Source: Cysteiniphilum halobium (GTDB lineage Bacteria; Pseudomonadota; Gammaproteobacteria; Francisellales; Francisellaceae). From it: DNA of 42,289 nucleotides. Shown in pieces: positions 23,780-32,607 of the stretch. The stretch covers positions 1-42,289 of the forward strand of contig NZ_QLIU01000012.1 in the NCBI RefSeq assembly GCF_003574425.1. The letters are read 5' to 3'. The notes beneath the pieces were generated by a model that worked only from the letters and a program-made list of their open reading frames with translations, did no database searches and was not told the origin of the DNA. Numbering within the stretch: the stretch's first letter is position 1; every line of letters begins with the position of its first letter. Made by a program: the position numbers and the translations under genes.

Positions 23780-25149
23780 AAATTATTATTTTAGGTGCCG
23801 GACAAGTCGGCAGTTCATTGGCTAAAAACTTACAAAAAGATCACAATATCAGTGTGGTTGATGAAAGAGCAGAACGCCTAAGACATATTCAAAATCACTT
23901 TGATGTCAAAACAATCTGTGGCTCAGCATCGCACCCAAACATTCTTGAAGAAGCAGGGGCTAATGACGCAGATATGATTATTGCAGTTACTAATAATGAT
24001 GAGGTGAATATCGTATCCTGTCAGATTGCATATAGTCTTTTTAAAATTCCAACTAAAATTGCGCGTTTACGTAACAAAAACTACGCGCGTTACCCACAAA
24101 TTTTTAATAATGACAATATTCCAATTGATCTTATTATTAACCCATCAGAATTAGTCACACAACGCCTAGTGCGTTTAGTTGAACATCCCGGCAGCTTCCA
24201 AATTGTTGATTTTGCTAATGGGCGTTTGCAACTGGCAGGTAGCGAAATTGCTGAAGACTCTCCATTGCACGGCATGAGTATTCGTGAGTTCAGACAAGAG
24301 CTCCCTGATATTGACGCACGTGTTGTTGCTATTTATCGCAAAAAACAAAACTTGCTTATCTCAGCTGATACGGTTTTGCAAAAAGAAGATGAAGTATTCT
24401 TTATTGCGGAGCGTATTAATATCCCTGCAATTTTACGCGAATTCCAACCACAGCAAACTGCGTGTCGCAAACTCTTTATTGCCGGCGGTGGCAACATTGG
24501 CATGGGACTTGCTAAAAAGCTTGAAAACGATTATCTAGTCAAAATTATTGAGCGTAATTATGAAAAATGTCATTTAGCTGCCGAGACGCTTAACAATACT
24601 ACTGTACTCTCAGGAGATGCATCAGACGCTGAGTTATTAAATGCCGAGAGCATTGATGATACCGATCTTTTCTGTGCAGTAACAAATGATGACGAAGCCA
24701 ACATCATGTCAGCAATGCTCGCTAAGAAAATGGGGGCTAAAAGCACCATAGCTCTAGTTAATAGCCTAAGCTATGCCGCTTTAGTTGATGAAACACACAC
24801 GATTGATCGTGCGATTTCACCACAAAGGATTACCATTGGAGTTATTCAAACCTATTTGCGCAAAGGGGATATGCTTAATATATACTCACTTTATGGCGGT
24901 CATGCTGAAGCTTGCGAAATTGTCGTACACGGTACTGCTGATAGCTCACCAATTGTTGGTAAAAAAATCAGTGAACTCAATCTACCAAAAGCAATTATTA
25001 TTAGTGCTATCGTTCGCAATGATACCGTGTTAATCGCACATGATCACTATGTTATTGAATCAGGAGACCACGTTATTGTCACTATTACTGATCTTGATCA
25101 TATTTATACGATTGAAAAACTCTTTCAGGTATTGCCGGTTTTTCTATAA
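23776..25149 (+). CDS. trkA: Trk system potassium uptake protein TrkA
   Basis: TrkA is the peripheral NAD(H)-binding regulator of the TrkH/TrkG potassium channel. The 457-residue protein has the duplicated RCK layout: GAGQVGSSLAKNL (residue 7 onward) with Asp-Glu at the end of strand 2, a TrkA-C domain, then GGGNIGMGLAKKL (about 236) and a second TrkA-C domain ending in VLPVFL. AGGAAA lies before the ATG. No trkH is in the window. It is the last gene of the rlmE run and is followed by a MITE-like element. Confidence 0.97.
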   Translation: MKIIILGAGQVGSSLAKNLQKDHNISVVDERAERLRHIQNHFDVKTICGSASHPNILEEAGANDADMIIAVTNNDEVNIVSCQIAYSLFKIPTKIARLRNKNYARYPQIFNNDNIPIDLIINPSELVTQRLVRLVEHPGSFQIVDFANGRLQLAGSEIAEDSPLHGMSIREFRQELPDIDARVVAIYRKKQNLLISADTVLQKEDEVFFIAERINIPAILREFQPQQTACRKLFIAGGGNIGMGLAKKLENDYLVKIIERNYEKCHLAAETLNNTTVLSGDASDAELLNAESIDDTDLFCAVTNDDEANIMSAMLAKKMGAKSTIALVNSLSYAALVDETHTIDRAISPQRITIGVIQTYLRKGDMLNIYSLYGGHAEACEIVVHGTADSSPIVGKKISELNLPKAIIISAIVRNDTVLIAHDHYVIESGDHVIVTITDLDHIYTIEKLFQVLPVFL

Positions 25150-25159
25150 TCCTTTCTCA

Positions 25160-25326
25160 TATACCCATCGTAAATTATTTTGCGGTGCTTAGTTGCGAAG
25201 CAGTTTGTGAGGATTTTGACAAGTTGGGTTGCAAGTAATAGCTAGGACTATTGCCAAAATTCAACTTGGTAAAAGTGCGGAAAATGCAAGACAAGAAATT
25301 CTGTACAATGATTTATGGTGGGTATA
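25160..25326. mobile_element. MITE-like palindromic element, family B
   Basis: The 167-base element has terminal inverted repeats of about 21 bases with 4 mismatches: the left end starts TATACCCATCGTAAATTATT and the right end is the inverse of TATACCCACCATAAATCATT. The pairing continues inside (TTTTGACAAGTTGGG against TTCAACTTGGTAAAA, AATAG against CTATT), so the whole unit could fold into one long hairpin with CTAGGA at its tip. The ends read TA-TACCC and GGGTA-TA, as expected for insertion at a TA target, as in IS630/Tc1-mariner derivatives. There is no coding capacity. Confidence 0.72.
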
Positions 25327-25397
25327 TTACCGCACACAAACCATTTTACATTCTTTTTGCATCTATATACTTTACATCACCTGCATTTTCACCTACA

Positions 25398-25421
25398 TTA
25401 TATAAAATATTTTTTATATAA
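25398..25421. promoter_or_regulatory. Candidate operator of the zinc-responsive repressor
   Basis: The octamer TTATATAA, itself a palindrome, occurs at 25398-25405 and again at 25414-25421, separated by 8 bases (AATATTTT). ArsR/SmtB repressors bind AT-rich inverted repeats just before their own gene, and this is the only repeat of that kind ahead of the ATG at 25439. The very low GC content makes chance repeats possible. Confidence 0.4.
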
Positions 25422-25438
25422 AATTTTATGGATTTATA

Positions 25439-25738
25439 ATGCGTGATATTGATGAGCTTATTTTGACAAGAATTTCTGATGTATGCCATATCATGGGTGA
25501 TGCTAACCGTATGCGGATTTTGTTCCTATGTGCTAAAGAAGCAACACCGGTCAATCATTTTGTAGAAAAACTTGGGATATCTCAGCCTCTGGTTAGCCAC
25601 CATTTGAGGTTAATGAAACAACAGCGTCTGATTAAAGGAGAACGTTGTGGCAAACAAGTACTCTACTCTTTATATGATGAGCATGTGCACTGTATTTTAC
25701 AAGATATGTATAAACACTGGTCAGATGAAAATCATTAA
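25439..25738 (+). CDS. ArsR/SmtB-family metal-responsive repressor, alpha-5 zinc type
   Basis: The 99-residue winged-helix protein carries the recognition helix region ISQPLVSHHLRLMKQQRLIKG. The C-terminal helix has Asp80, His82, His93 and Asp96, that is D-x-H-x10-H-x2-D, the alpha-5 metal site of SmtB/CzrA zinc/cobalt sensors. The ELCVCDL cysteine site of ArsR and CadC is absent. It lies 20 bases before the P1B ATPase on the same strand, so it should repress this efflux pair until zinc or cobalt binds. The name CzrA or SmtB would fit, but no exact orthology is claimed. Confidence 0.87.
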   Translation: MRDIDELILTRISDVCHIMGDANRMRILFLCAKEATPVNHFVEKLGISQPLVSHHLRLMKQQRLIKGERCGKQVLYSLYDEHVHCILQDMYKHWSDENH

Positions 25739-25758
25739 TCAATTAATGGGGAAATAAA

Positions 25759-27945
25759 ATGTTTGAATATAAGATTTATGGCATGGATTGTTTAGATGAG
25801 GTGTCAGTTGTGAAACGTGAGCTCATCCCTTATGTAAAAGATGAAGACCTTTTGCAGTTTAATCTCTTAAAAGGCAAGCTCATGATCCACGATCAAACAA
25901 AACAATTCACACAGGATGAAATTGAAAAAAGGCTTAAGGCAACAGGTTACCAATTTATTAGTTGGCAACAATATGAAATAAAACAACAAACCAACAGTGA
26001 AAGCTTTTGGCAAAAACATATACGCAGCATATTAACACTGATTTGCGCACTATTTTTAATAATAGGCTATATCATTCATGGTAGTTATCACGGTTTTTTA
26101 GATGCCCTTATTGGTGAGCATGGTGTGGCAAATGCCCAGCCTGTTAGCTCGATTATTTTCTATGTCATAGCTTTGATTGTCGGAGGGATATTTATTTACC
26201 CTAAAGCGTGGGCAGCACTAAAACGCTTACGCCCTGATATTAATCTTTTGATGACAATCGCAGTCATTGGTGCGATATTCTTAGGTCAATGGTTAGAAGC
26301 AGGAATGATTGTATTTTTGTTTTCCATTGCATCATTATTGGAATCATGGAGTGTTGGCAAAGCCCGCAAAGCCATTCAAGCACTATTAGAAATAGCCCCT
26401 GATACTGCCAATGTCTACTGTACACATCACAAAGACATCGATGTGAAAAAAGTTGAGGAAGTCAATATTGGGGCAACCATCGTTATCAAACCTGGAGAAC
26501 GCGTGCCATTAGATGGTATTGTTAAAGAAGGTGAAAGCTTTATTAATCAAGCACCAATTACTGGTGAGTCACTACCTGTTGAAAAAAAGCAAGGTGATCC
26601 TGTATTTGCCGGTAGTTTAAATGAAGATGGACTGTTATATGTCAAAGTAACCAAACTTGCCACCGAATCAACACTATCAAACATTATTCGTCAAGTAGAG
26701 TTAGCCCAAGCCAATAAAGCAAAATCTGAAATGTGGGTGGAACAATTTGCTAAATATTACACGCCTTTGATGATGCTATTTGCCCTATTAGTGGCGATTG
26801 TGCCGCCATTATTATTTGGTGGTAGCTGGTACAACTGGATCTATGAAGCTTTGGTGATTCTTGTCATTGCTTGTCCTTGTGCTTTAGTCATTTCCACACC
26901 TGTGAGCATTGTCTCTGGTCTAAGCGCTGCTGCGCATCATGGTATTCTAGTCAAAGGTGGCAGTTTTCTTGAGTTACCAGCGAAAATCAAAGCAATTGCC
27001 TTTGATAAGACCGGCACGATTACTCAAGGTAAACCGGTTATTCAATCGATTATTAATATCTCAAAAGAGTATAATGATAATGCGTTATTGCAACTTGCAG
27101 CAGCCTTAGAAGAAGGTAGTAATCATCCTCTAGCACATGCGATTTTTGATAAAATGGCAGAACTAAAATTAGATAAGAGATATAATGCTTCCGGGATTCA
27201 AGTCATCAAAGGCAAAGCGATTACTGGACAGATTAATGGCCATCATTATTGGATTGGTAGTCATCAATATCTACATGAGAAAACGGAAATCACATCCGAT
27301 TTAACCGTTTTTCATGATCAGATTCTATCTCTAGAAAAAACAGGGCATTCTTTGCTTATCTTTGCTAATAATGATCACATTCTTGGTTTGTTTGCCGTTG
27401 CTGATAGCATCAAGAAAAATGCTAAAGCAACTTTGGCACAATTACATGCACTAGGTATTAAAACAGCACTTTTAACCGGTGATAATAAAGGTGCTGCACA
27501 GTTTATTGCCAAAGAAGCTGGACTTGATGAAGTATATTCTGAGCTTTTACCTGAGCATAAAGTGCAAAAAATCAAAATATTACAGCAACAGTATCAAATT
27601 GTTGCTATGGTTGGTGACGGTATTAATGACGCCCCAGCTTTAGCAACTGCTGATTTAAGTCTTGCTATGGGTGATGCCGGTAGTGATGTAGCTATTGAAA
27701 CGGCTGATATTGCGCTTATGTCGGATGATCTAGCCAAATTGCCATGGTTGATTAAACATGCCAAACGTGTTAGGGCTATTATCCAACAAAACATCACCTT
27801 TGCCTTAGGGCTCAAAGTTGTTTTTATGGTATTAGCACTTCTTGAGCTTGCCAATATTTGGATGGCAATTGGTGCTGATATGGGCGCCTCTTTATTAGTT
27901 GTATTTAATAGTTTACGTTTATTAAATACGAAAAGTCATCCCTAA
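25759..27945 (+). CDS. Zn2+/Cd2+-exporting P1B-type ATPase
   Basis: The 728-residue protein is a ZntA/CadA-like heavy-metal pump. It has TGES (268-271, actuator), the metal-binding CPC in IACPCAL (372-374), the phosphorylation site DKTGT (416-420), the SNHPLA nucleotide motif (453-458), LTGDN (571-575) and GDGINDAPAL (618-627). The last helix has GADMGASLLVVFNSLRLL, whose Asp marks the Zn/Cd class. The N-terminal domain has GMDCLDEV, where the usual second cysteine of GMDCxxC is replaced by glutamate. GGGGAAA precedes the ATG. It is regulated, presumably, by the upstream repressor. Confidence 0.95.
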   Translation: MFEYKIYGMDCLDEVSVVKRELIPYVKDEDLLQFNLLKGKLMIHDQTKQFTQDEIEKRLKATGYQFISWQQYEIKQQTNSESFWQKHIRSILTLICALFLIIGYIIHGSYHGFLDALIGEHGVANAQPVSSIIFYVIALIVGGIFIYPKAWAALKRLRPDINLLMTIAVIGAIFLGQWLEAGMIVFLFSIASLLESWSVGKARKAIQALLEIAPDTANVYCTHHKDIDVKKVEEVNIGATIVIKPGERVPLDGIVKEGESFINQAPITGESLPVEKKQGDPVFAGSLNEDGLLYVKVTKLATESTLSNIIRQVELAQANKAKSEMWVEQFAKYYTPLMMLFALLVAIVPPLLFGGSWYNWIYEALVILVIACPCALVISTPVSIVSGLSAAAHHGILVKGGSFLELPAKIKAIAFDKTGTITQGKPVIQSIINISKEYNDNALLQLAAALEEGSNHPLAHAIFDKMAELKLDKRYNASGIQVIKGKAITGQINGHHYWIGSHQYLHEKTEITSDLTVFHDQILSLEKTGHSLLIFANNDHILGLFAVADSIKKNAKATLAQLHALGIKTALLTGDNKGAAQFIAKEAGLDEVYSELLPEHKVQKIKILQQQYQIVAMVGDGINDAPALATADLSLAMGDAGSDVAIETADIALMSDDLAKLPWLIKHAKRVRAIIQQNITFALGLKVVFMVLALLELANIWMAIGADMGASLLVVFNSLRLLNTKSHP

Positions 27946-28138
27946 ATATCAACATTAAAGATTTAATTCTATCTCTATATTTAACTGATGGAGTTTGGTT
28001 TGCTTTCATTAATAAACTTACTTATAACCCTATGTTTTATATCATAACTTTTATTTGATGATTATCAACTTATATATTTACAATAGCTCTGATACGGATA
28101 TAATTCAACCACTGATCTCACACTTAAATTATTAAAAA

Positions 28139-28600
28139 ATGAAAAGATTTAAACTAATTGATACAACTTTATCCATGCTCATTGTAACAACAGCCCTGGC
28201 TGTTAGTGCTTGTTCATCAAACACTGGATTGGGCAACTACAATATTAATCAGGCACTGACGTCAATGCCTACAAAAGTAAAAATGAAAACCAATGATTTT
28301 AAGTTTTACTTCGGTAAAAATTCAGCACCTATTGGCGCTAAAGATTTAGGGGAAATTACAACAAGTCGCCGTTCTAATGCCTTTGCTAAAGACCCTGTTG
28401 CCTCTTGTAACTGGGTTTTCTACTCAGCACTTCTAAGCTTAGAAAATCAAGCCAAAGAAATGGGTGGCAATGCCGTTGCTAATATCCAATCAAATTGGAA
28501 AAATAACACGACTTCAAGTACTGACACTTACGTTTGTGACAATGGTTTATGGATGTCAGGCGTAGCATTAAAAGCTAATGTAATAACTTCCAAAATTTAA
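28139..28600 (+). CDS. Predicted outer-membrane lipoprotein, RcsF/YbjQ-like
   Basis: The N-terminus is a lipoprotein signal with lipobox VSAC (Cys25). The mature part has DLGEITT, then two Cys (SCNWVFYSALLSLENQAKEMGGNAVANIQSN, TYVCDNGLW) and a C-terminal strand SGVALKANV. The order 'DLGE ... A..MGGNAV ... C ... G.AL' recalls E. coli RcsF and the YbjQ fold, and the cysteines could form a disulfide. This is resemblance by eye only; RcsF has a different cysteine pattern. At 153 residues it is close to RcsF. No ribosome site is clear. Alternative: an unrelated lipoprotein family. Confidence 0.6.
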   Translation: MKRFKLIDTTLSMLIVTTALAVSACSSNTGLGNYNINQALTSMPTKVKMKTNDFKFYFGKNSAPIGAKDLGEITTSRRSNAFAKDPVASCNWVFYSALLSLENQAKEMGGNAVANIQSNWKNNTTSSTDTYVCDNGLWMSGVALKANVITSKI

Positions 28601-28676
28601 CATTTTTAGATTAATACCATTTCTTTATCTATACTGCAAATATTAGTCAGCAATGAGATTAAGGATCAAATAATTA

Positions 28677-29210
28677 ATGAATAAATTAAATGAATTAGTT
28701 AGAGTCCCTCGCTATTACGAACTTATCACTGCAATATTATTAATCTTAATATTATCAAGTTGCGCGAAGCTTATCCCTTACCCAAATCAGTCTATTGAGA
28801 ACAGACTCAAAGCTCAGTCAATAATTGAACAAGCTATTATGGAGCAACCTGAAAAATTTAAGCCTGCAGCAGTCTATTTTAACGATGATTACATATCACT
28901 ATCCTATGGTTTAGCGACCACCGCCAGTGGAAGAGGTTATAGCTCCGCAACTCCAATATTAAACTCCACTACTGTCATAGCTGGAGGAAGCAGTTCATCA
29001 TCTTCACTGACATATGAGAAACATAAACGTATTTACTATACTTCAATCTCTAAAGTTGAACTTTACAAGAAAAATAGTTATTTCATTATCAACATTATTA
29101 ACACATCAAATCGTGCACTGTATAAGATCTATATCTACAATAAAACTCAAGCGTTTGATGTTGCAAATGCTTTAAATTTCTTAGCTTTAAAATCAAGCAG
29201 TGAAAAATAG
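28677..29210 (+). CDS. Predicted lipoprotein, function unknown
   Basis: I do not recognise a family. The 177-residue protein has a short cytoplasmic N-terminus, a hydrophobic segment and a lipobox LSSC (Cys29). A Gly/Ser-rich stretch (TTASGRGYSSATPILNSTTVIAGGSSSSSS) follows at about 81-110. The C-terminal half has alternating hydrophobic and polar residues (RIYYTSISKVELYKKNSYFIINIIN) like a beta-rich domain, possibly PH-like. A weak AAGGA is about 10 bases before the ATG. It lies 76 bases after the other lipoprotein gene on the same strand and is convergent with the methyltransferase, 6 bases away. Confidence 0.7.
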   Translation: MNKLNELVRVPRYYELITAILLILILSSCAKLIPYPNQSIENRLKAQSIIEQAIMEQPEKFKPAAVYFNDDYISLSYGLATTASGRGYSSATPILNSTTVIAGGSSSSSSLTYEKHKRIYYTSISKVELYKKNSYFIINIINTSNRALYKIYIYNKTQAFDVANALNFLALKSSSEK

Positions 29211-29216
29211 TAACTT

Positions 29217-30068
29217 TTATAGCTTCCTCACACAAACAAATCGATGTGGCATGTCTTTTTGATCGATGACAATCTCAAATCCTTTTTCAACAAACAATGC
29301 ATGTAAATCCAGCTGATGAAATGCTTTGACAAAAGGCTCATTTAACTTGCGTGCTAACAATTTGAAATAAACACCTTTTATCCCATGGTTTTTAAATAAT
29401 TGCCATGTTTTATCTTGATACTGCACCGGTGATGGTTCAGCAATGACAAACACTCCACCCTTTTTAAGTACACGTGAGGCTTCTGCAATGAGTTTTTTGA
29501 TATATTTTGGCGGGATTTCATGTAATACATAGCAAGCACTTAAACCATCAAAACGTTCATCGATAAATGGTAATGACTCGCCAATACCTTGAATAAATTT
29601 TATATGTGGATAGTCTAACGCAGCATGCTTTAGTAAATAAGGACTAGGATCAATACCCCATATATCGTTAATACCTTTTTGATAAATTATCTGAGCAGTG
29701 TTGCCACCACCACAACCGATATCCAAAACTGCATGACAATCTTTAAGATACTGTGCTATTTTTTCTCGCATAGGATCAACTTGATTAAGCATCGCAATAT
29801 CAAATCCTTTGATATAACCGCGAGTTAAAAGCTTTGAGTAATTACCACAAGGAATATTATGAAACTCTTGCAAGACATACTTAGGAATGGGCATTTCCTG
29901 CAATAATTTTTGATCTAAGTAAACTGCTTTATGCTTTGGATAACATATTGCTTTTATCAACTTAAACCATGAAACCGGTGATTTGAAATTTAAAGTGTCA
30001 ACCCAACCGTCAGGCAGATGCAAATCAGACCAGTTGATAACACATGGATCATTATTATTTTTCATCAT
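29217..30068 (-). CDS. Class I SAM-dependent methyltransferase, substrate unknown
   Basis: The SAM-binding motif I is VLDIGCGGGNTAQIIYQ, motif II is IWGIDPSP, and later motifs are YPHIKFIQGIGESLPFIDERFDGLSACYVLHEIP and EASRVLKKGGVFVIAEP. The core is like UbiE/Methyltransf_11. The N-terminal 90 residues (WSDLHLPDGWVDTLNFKSPVSWFKLIKAICYP...) are not typical and may fix the substrate. I set the start at 30068 (ATG-ATG pair, 283 residues), just after the pyrB stop; the longer frame from 30221 would run through the end of pyrB. It is probably co-transcribed with pyrB. The physiological substrate cannot be read from the sequence. Confidence 0.82.
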   Translation of the reverse strand: MMKNNNDPCVINWSDLHLPDGWVDTLNFKSPVSWFKLIKAICYPKHKAVYLDQKLLQEMPIPKYVLQEFHNIPCGNYSKLLTRGYIKGFDIAMLNQVDPMREKIAQYLKDCHAVLDIGCGGGNTAQIIYQKGINDIWGIDPSPYLLKHAALDYPHIKFIQGIGESLPFIDERFDGLSACYVLHEIPPKYIKKLIAEASRVLKKGGVFVIAEPSPVQYQDKTWQLFKNHGIKGVYFKLLARKLNEPFVKAFHQLDLHALFVEKGFEIVIDQKDMPHRFVCVRKL

Positions 30069-30087
30069 TCGTCGAGCATTTCTACTT

Positions 30088-31020
30088 CTAAGCAAATAAA
30101 TCACAAAGAATGGCCTGGCGCATAAACACACCATTTTTAGCCTGCTGGAAATACCAGGCATATTTAGTGGTATCAACTGAACTACAAATCTCTTGCACAC
30201 GTGGCAGTGGGTGCAGCACAATCAAATCATCGTGTGCACTATTGACCAACATATCCGCTGTAAGGACGTAATCCATCATATGGTCATCTTCTTCGGAAAA
30301 GCGTTCTTTTTGTAATCGTGTCATATACAATACATCAACCACACCAATAACATCTGCTAAGTTTTCAACACAATGAACGCTAATATTTTTACTTTTAAAC
30401 TGAGTTAAAATCTCTTGTGGAATTTGTAAGGCCTTAGGTGCTACATAGTAAATTGTAATATCACGATAGTTTAGCAATGCATAGCTTAATGAGTGCACGG
30501 TACGCCCATAGAACAAATCACCAATCATTGCAATTTTAATACCATCAATTTGTCCAAACTTCTTCTCTATCGTAAATAAATCAAGTAAAGTTTGTGAAGG
30601 GTGCTCATTAGCACCATCTCCAGCATTAACCACAGGGATATATGAAATATTTGCAGCGATTTGGGCACTTCCTGCTTCAAAGTGACGCATAACAATCGCA
30701 TCTGCATAGCCATTCAACATTTGAATCGTATCCGTTAGGCTCTCCCCTTTCTTGCCAAAGGAAGTATTATGTGCATCAGCAAAACCAATTACCTTAGCAC
30801 CCAATCGATAAATAGCTGCCTCAAATGATAAACGCGTACGTGTGGATGCCTCAAAAAAACAACTGGCGATAATCTTATCTCTTAAACTATTTAACAGTTT
30901 GCCTTGTTGTGCATCATGCGCAAGACGCATTAACCGATCAAAATCATTGCGCTTTAAATCTTTAATGCTCACAAGATGTTTTGTTGTGCTATTGTGGCTT
31001 GATAATATCGTCTTAAGCAT
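30088..31020 (-). CDS. pyrB: Aspartate carbamoyltransferase catalytic subunit
   Basis: PyrB condenses carbamoyl phosphate with aspartate in pyrimidine synthesis. The 310-residue protein has the carbamoyl-phosphate motif FFEASTRTRLSFE (Ser59-Thr-Arg-Thr-Arg63), the SFGKKGESLTDTI loop (Lys90/Lys91), HPSQTLLDL, and HPLPRV near the C-terminus for aspartate binding. Length fits the catalytic chain. No regulatory subunit pyrI is next to it. AAGGGATG precedes the ATG. The methyltransferase gene follows after 19 bases on the same strand; coaE is divergent. Confidence 0.97.
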   Translation of the reverse strand: MLKTILSSHNSTTKHLVSIKDLKRNDFDRLMRLAHDAQQGKLLNSLRDKIIASCFFEASTRTRLSFEAAIYRLGAKVIGFADAHNTSFGKKGESLTDTIQMLNGYADAIVMRHFEAGSAQIAANISYIPVVNAGDGANEHPSQTLLDLFTIEKKFGQIDGIKIAMIGDLFYGRTVHSLSYALLNYRDITIYYVAPKALQIPQEILTQFKSKNISVHCVENLADVIGVVDVLYMTRLQKERFSEEDDHMMDYVLTADMLVNSAHDDLIVLHPLPRVQEICSSVDTTKYAWYFQQAKNGVFMRQAILCDLFA

Positions 31021-31118
31021 AATTCATCCCTTAAGGTGTTTAATTACTTTAATTACTCTATGCATATCAGGCAAACAGCGCTATCCTATCAGGAAAAAAT
31101 AACAAGGTATATTAAAAC

Positions 31119-31715
31119 ATGTTTCCCGTGGCATTGACTGGCGGTATTGGCAGCGGTAAAACAACGGTTGCTAATCTTTTTAATACACTTTATAACATTG
31201 ATATTATCTGTGCGGATCAAATTGCCAAAGAAGTCATTTTATTACCCGAAATCATCGATGCCATTACGCACAAATTTGGTCACCATATGATAAGCTCCGA
31301 TGGCATTGTTGACAGAAAAGCATTACGCAATGCCATAAGTCATGATTCATCGGCACGATCCTGGCTGAATGATCTTATGCATCCGATTATTCGTCAACAA
31401 ATTGAATCAAGGCTTGCTCAAAGTCAGTCAATTTATACGATTGTAGATATTCCACTGTTAACAAAAGAAACATTGACTAACTACCCTTATCTTAAGAAGA
31501 TTATCTCCGTGTGTGCCCCTCTTGAAGCAAAACTCAATCGCATTGTAATTCGTGATAACCAAACTAAAGCGCAAGCCTTATTAATGGTGCAAAGTCAAAT
31601 TAACGATGATGAACGTCGTACATTTAGTGATTTTGTCATTGAAAATAATGCTGATATTTCTGCTCTTAACCCTCAAATTCTCACTATCCATCAAAAAATA
31701 TTGTCACTTGTATAA
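31119..31715 (+). CDS. coaE: Dephospho-CoA kinase
   Basis: CoaE phosphorylates dephospho-CoA at the 3' hydroxyl, the last step of CoA synthesis. The 198-residue P-loop kinase starts MFPVALTGGIGSGKTTVANLF (Walker A). DIICADQIAKEV is the conserved acceptor-binding segment, and the LID region has IVIRDNQTKAQAL. The typical HP(I/L)IR is MHPIIRQQIESRL. AAGG is a distant ribosome site. The window also encodes CoaX, the first enzyme of the same pathway. Confidence 0.95.
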   Translation: MFPVALTGGIGSGKTTVANLFNTLYNIDIICADQIAKEVILLPEIIDAITHKFGHHMISSDGIVDRKALRNAISHDSSARSWLNDLMHPIIRQQIESRLAQSQSIYTIVDIPLLTKETLTNYPYLKKIISVCAPLEAKLNRIVIRDNQTKAQALLMVQSQINDDERRTFSDFVIENNADISALNPQILTIHQKILSLV

Positions 31716-31778
31716 TAATGCAAAAAATAACTTACTTGACCTATCACCTCACCCTTTATCAAAGAGGGGCGTTCTATT
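31716..31778. repeat. Truncated family A element and hairpin between coaE and truA
   Basis: ATGCAAAAAATAACTTACTTGA near 31717-31739 resembles the terminal repeat of the family A MITEs, and CACCTCACCC with GAGGGGCG resembles their core, but the unit is shortened. CCCTTT (31752-31757) and AAAGAGGG (31762-31769) form a small hairpin that could end transcription of the convergent coaE and truA genes. Confidence 0.45.
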
Positions 31779-32562
31779 AATGCTTAAATGGCACCTCCTG
31801 ATACGCAATAACCCCTAATTCTTTGGGGTAACCCACCTCAATTAAATATAAGCCTTGTGGTGATGCTGTGATACCGGCTTGTGTGCGATCTTTTGCTACT
31901 ATCAACTCTTTGATCCAATCATGTGGCTTTTTAGCCAAACCTACCTCTAGTATTGATCCGACGATATTTCTTACCATATGATGCAAAAAAGCATTTCCCT
32001 GAATATCAAAAATAATAAACTGAGCATGCTGAGTAAAATATGCATGATGGATATTGCGATACACACTTGTTGACTGGCACTGTGATGAACGAAAACTGCT
32101 AAAATCCTGTTCACCAAGCAAATATGTGCAAGCTGTGTTCATTTTGTTTAAATCTAAAACCTGGTTCATCCAAGTTGTTCGCTTATGCCATAACGCACTG
32201 GGTGTTTTACTCTGATAGATCACATATTGATAACGTCGATATAACGCACTAAAGCGTGCACTAAAATCTATATCAACCTCATAGACATGAGAAACATTAA
32301 TATCACTGGGTAAATGCGCATTAACACCTAATACCCATGCCTTTTCTTGTCTGACCACTGAGGTAGTAAAGTGAATCACTTGTGCTGTGGCATGCACACC
32401 GGCATCTGTTCTACCTGCACATATGACTTCAATCGATTCATTGGCAATAATCGATAATGCTTTTTCTAAGCACTCTTGTACACTCTTGCTATGTTTTTGG
32501 CGCTGCCAACCACAATAACTGGTTCCTGCATATTCAAGTACAAGTGCATAATGTTTTTGCAT
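31777..32562 (-). CDS. truA: tRNA pseudouridine(38-40) synthase TruA
   Basis: TruA makes pseudouridine at positions 38-40 of tRNA. The 261-residue protein has the catalytic aspartate in AGRTDAGVHATAQVIHF (Asp53), YCGWQRQ near 16-22, and the C-terminal FQGNAFLHHMVRNIVGSILEVG (here DIQGNAF...). Length fits the family. The gene is convergent with coaE, and the neighbouring M15 peptidase is upstream on the same strand after 45 bases. Confidence 0.97.
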   Translation of the reverse strand: MQKHYALVLEYAGTSYCGWQRQKHSKSVQECLEKALSIIANESIEVICAGRTDAGVHATAQVIHFTTSVVRQEKAWVLGVNAHLPSDINVSHVYEVDIDFSARFSALYRRYQYVIYQSKTPSALWHKRTTWMNQVLDLNKMNTACTYLLGEQDFSSFRSSQCQSTSVYRNIHHAYFTQHAQFIIFDIQGNAFLHHMVRNIVGSILEVGLAKKPHDWIKELIVAKDRTQAGITASPQGLYLIEVGYPKELGVIAYQEVPFKH

Positions 32563-32607
32563 ATTCTAAAAATAAGTATTCCCTGAGGTCGTGGATCTTA
32601 GCACAAC

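Noticed and set aside
30069-30221. A 51-codon N-terminal extension of the methyltransferase
   Set aside because: It would be read through the end of pyrB in another frame and looks unlike protein of the family; the ATG pair at 30068 just after the pyrB stop is a better start.
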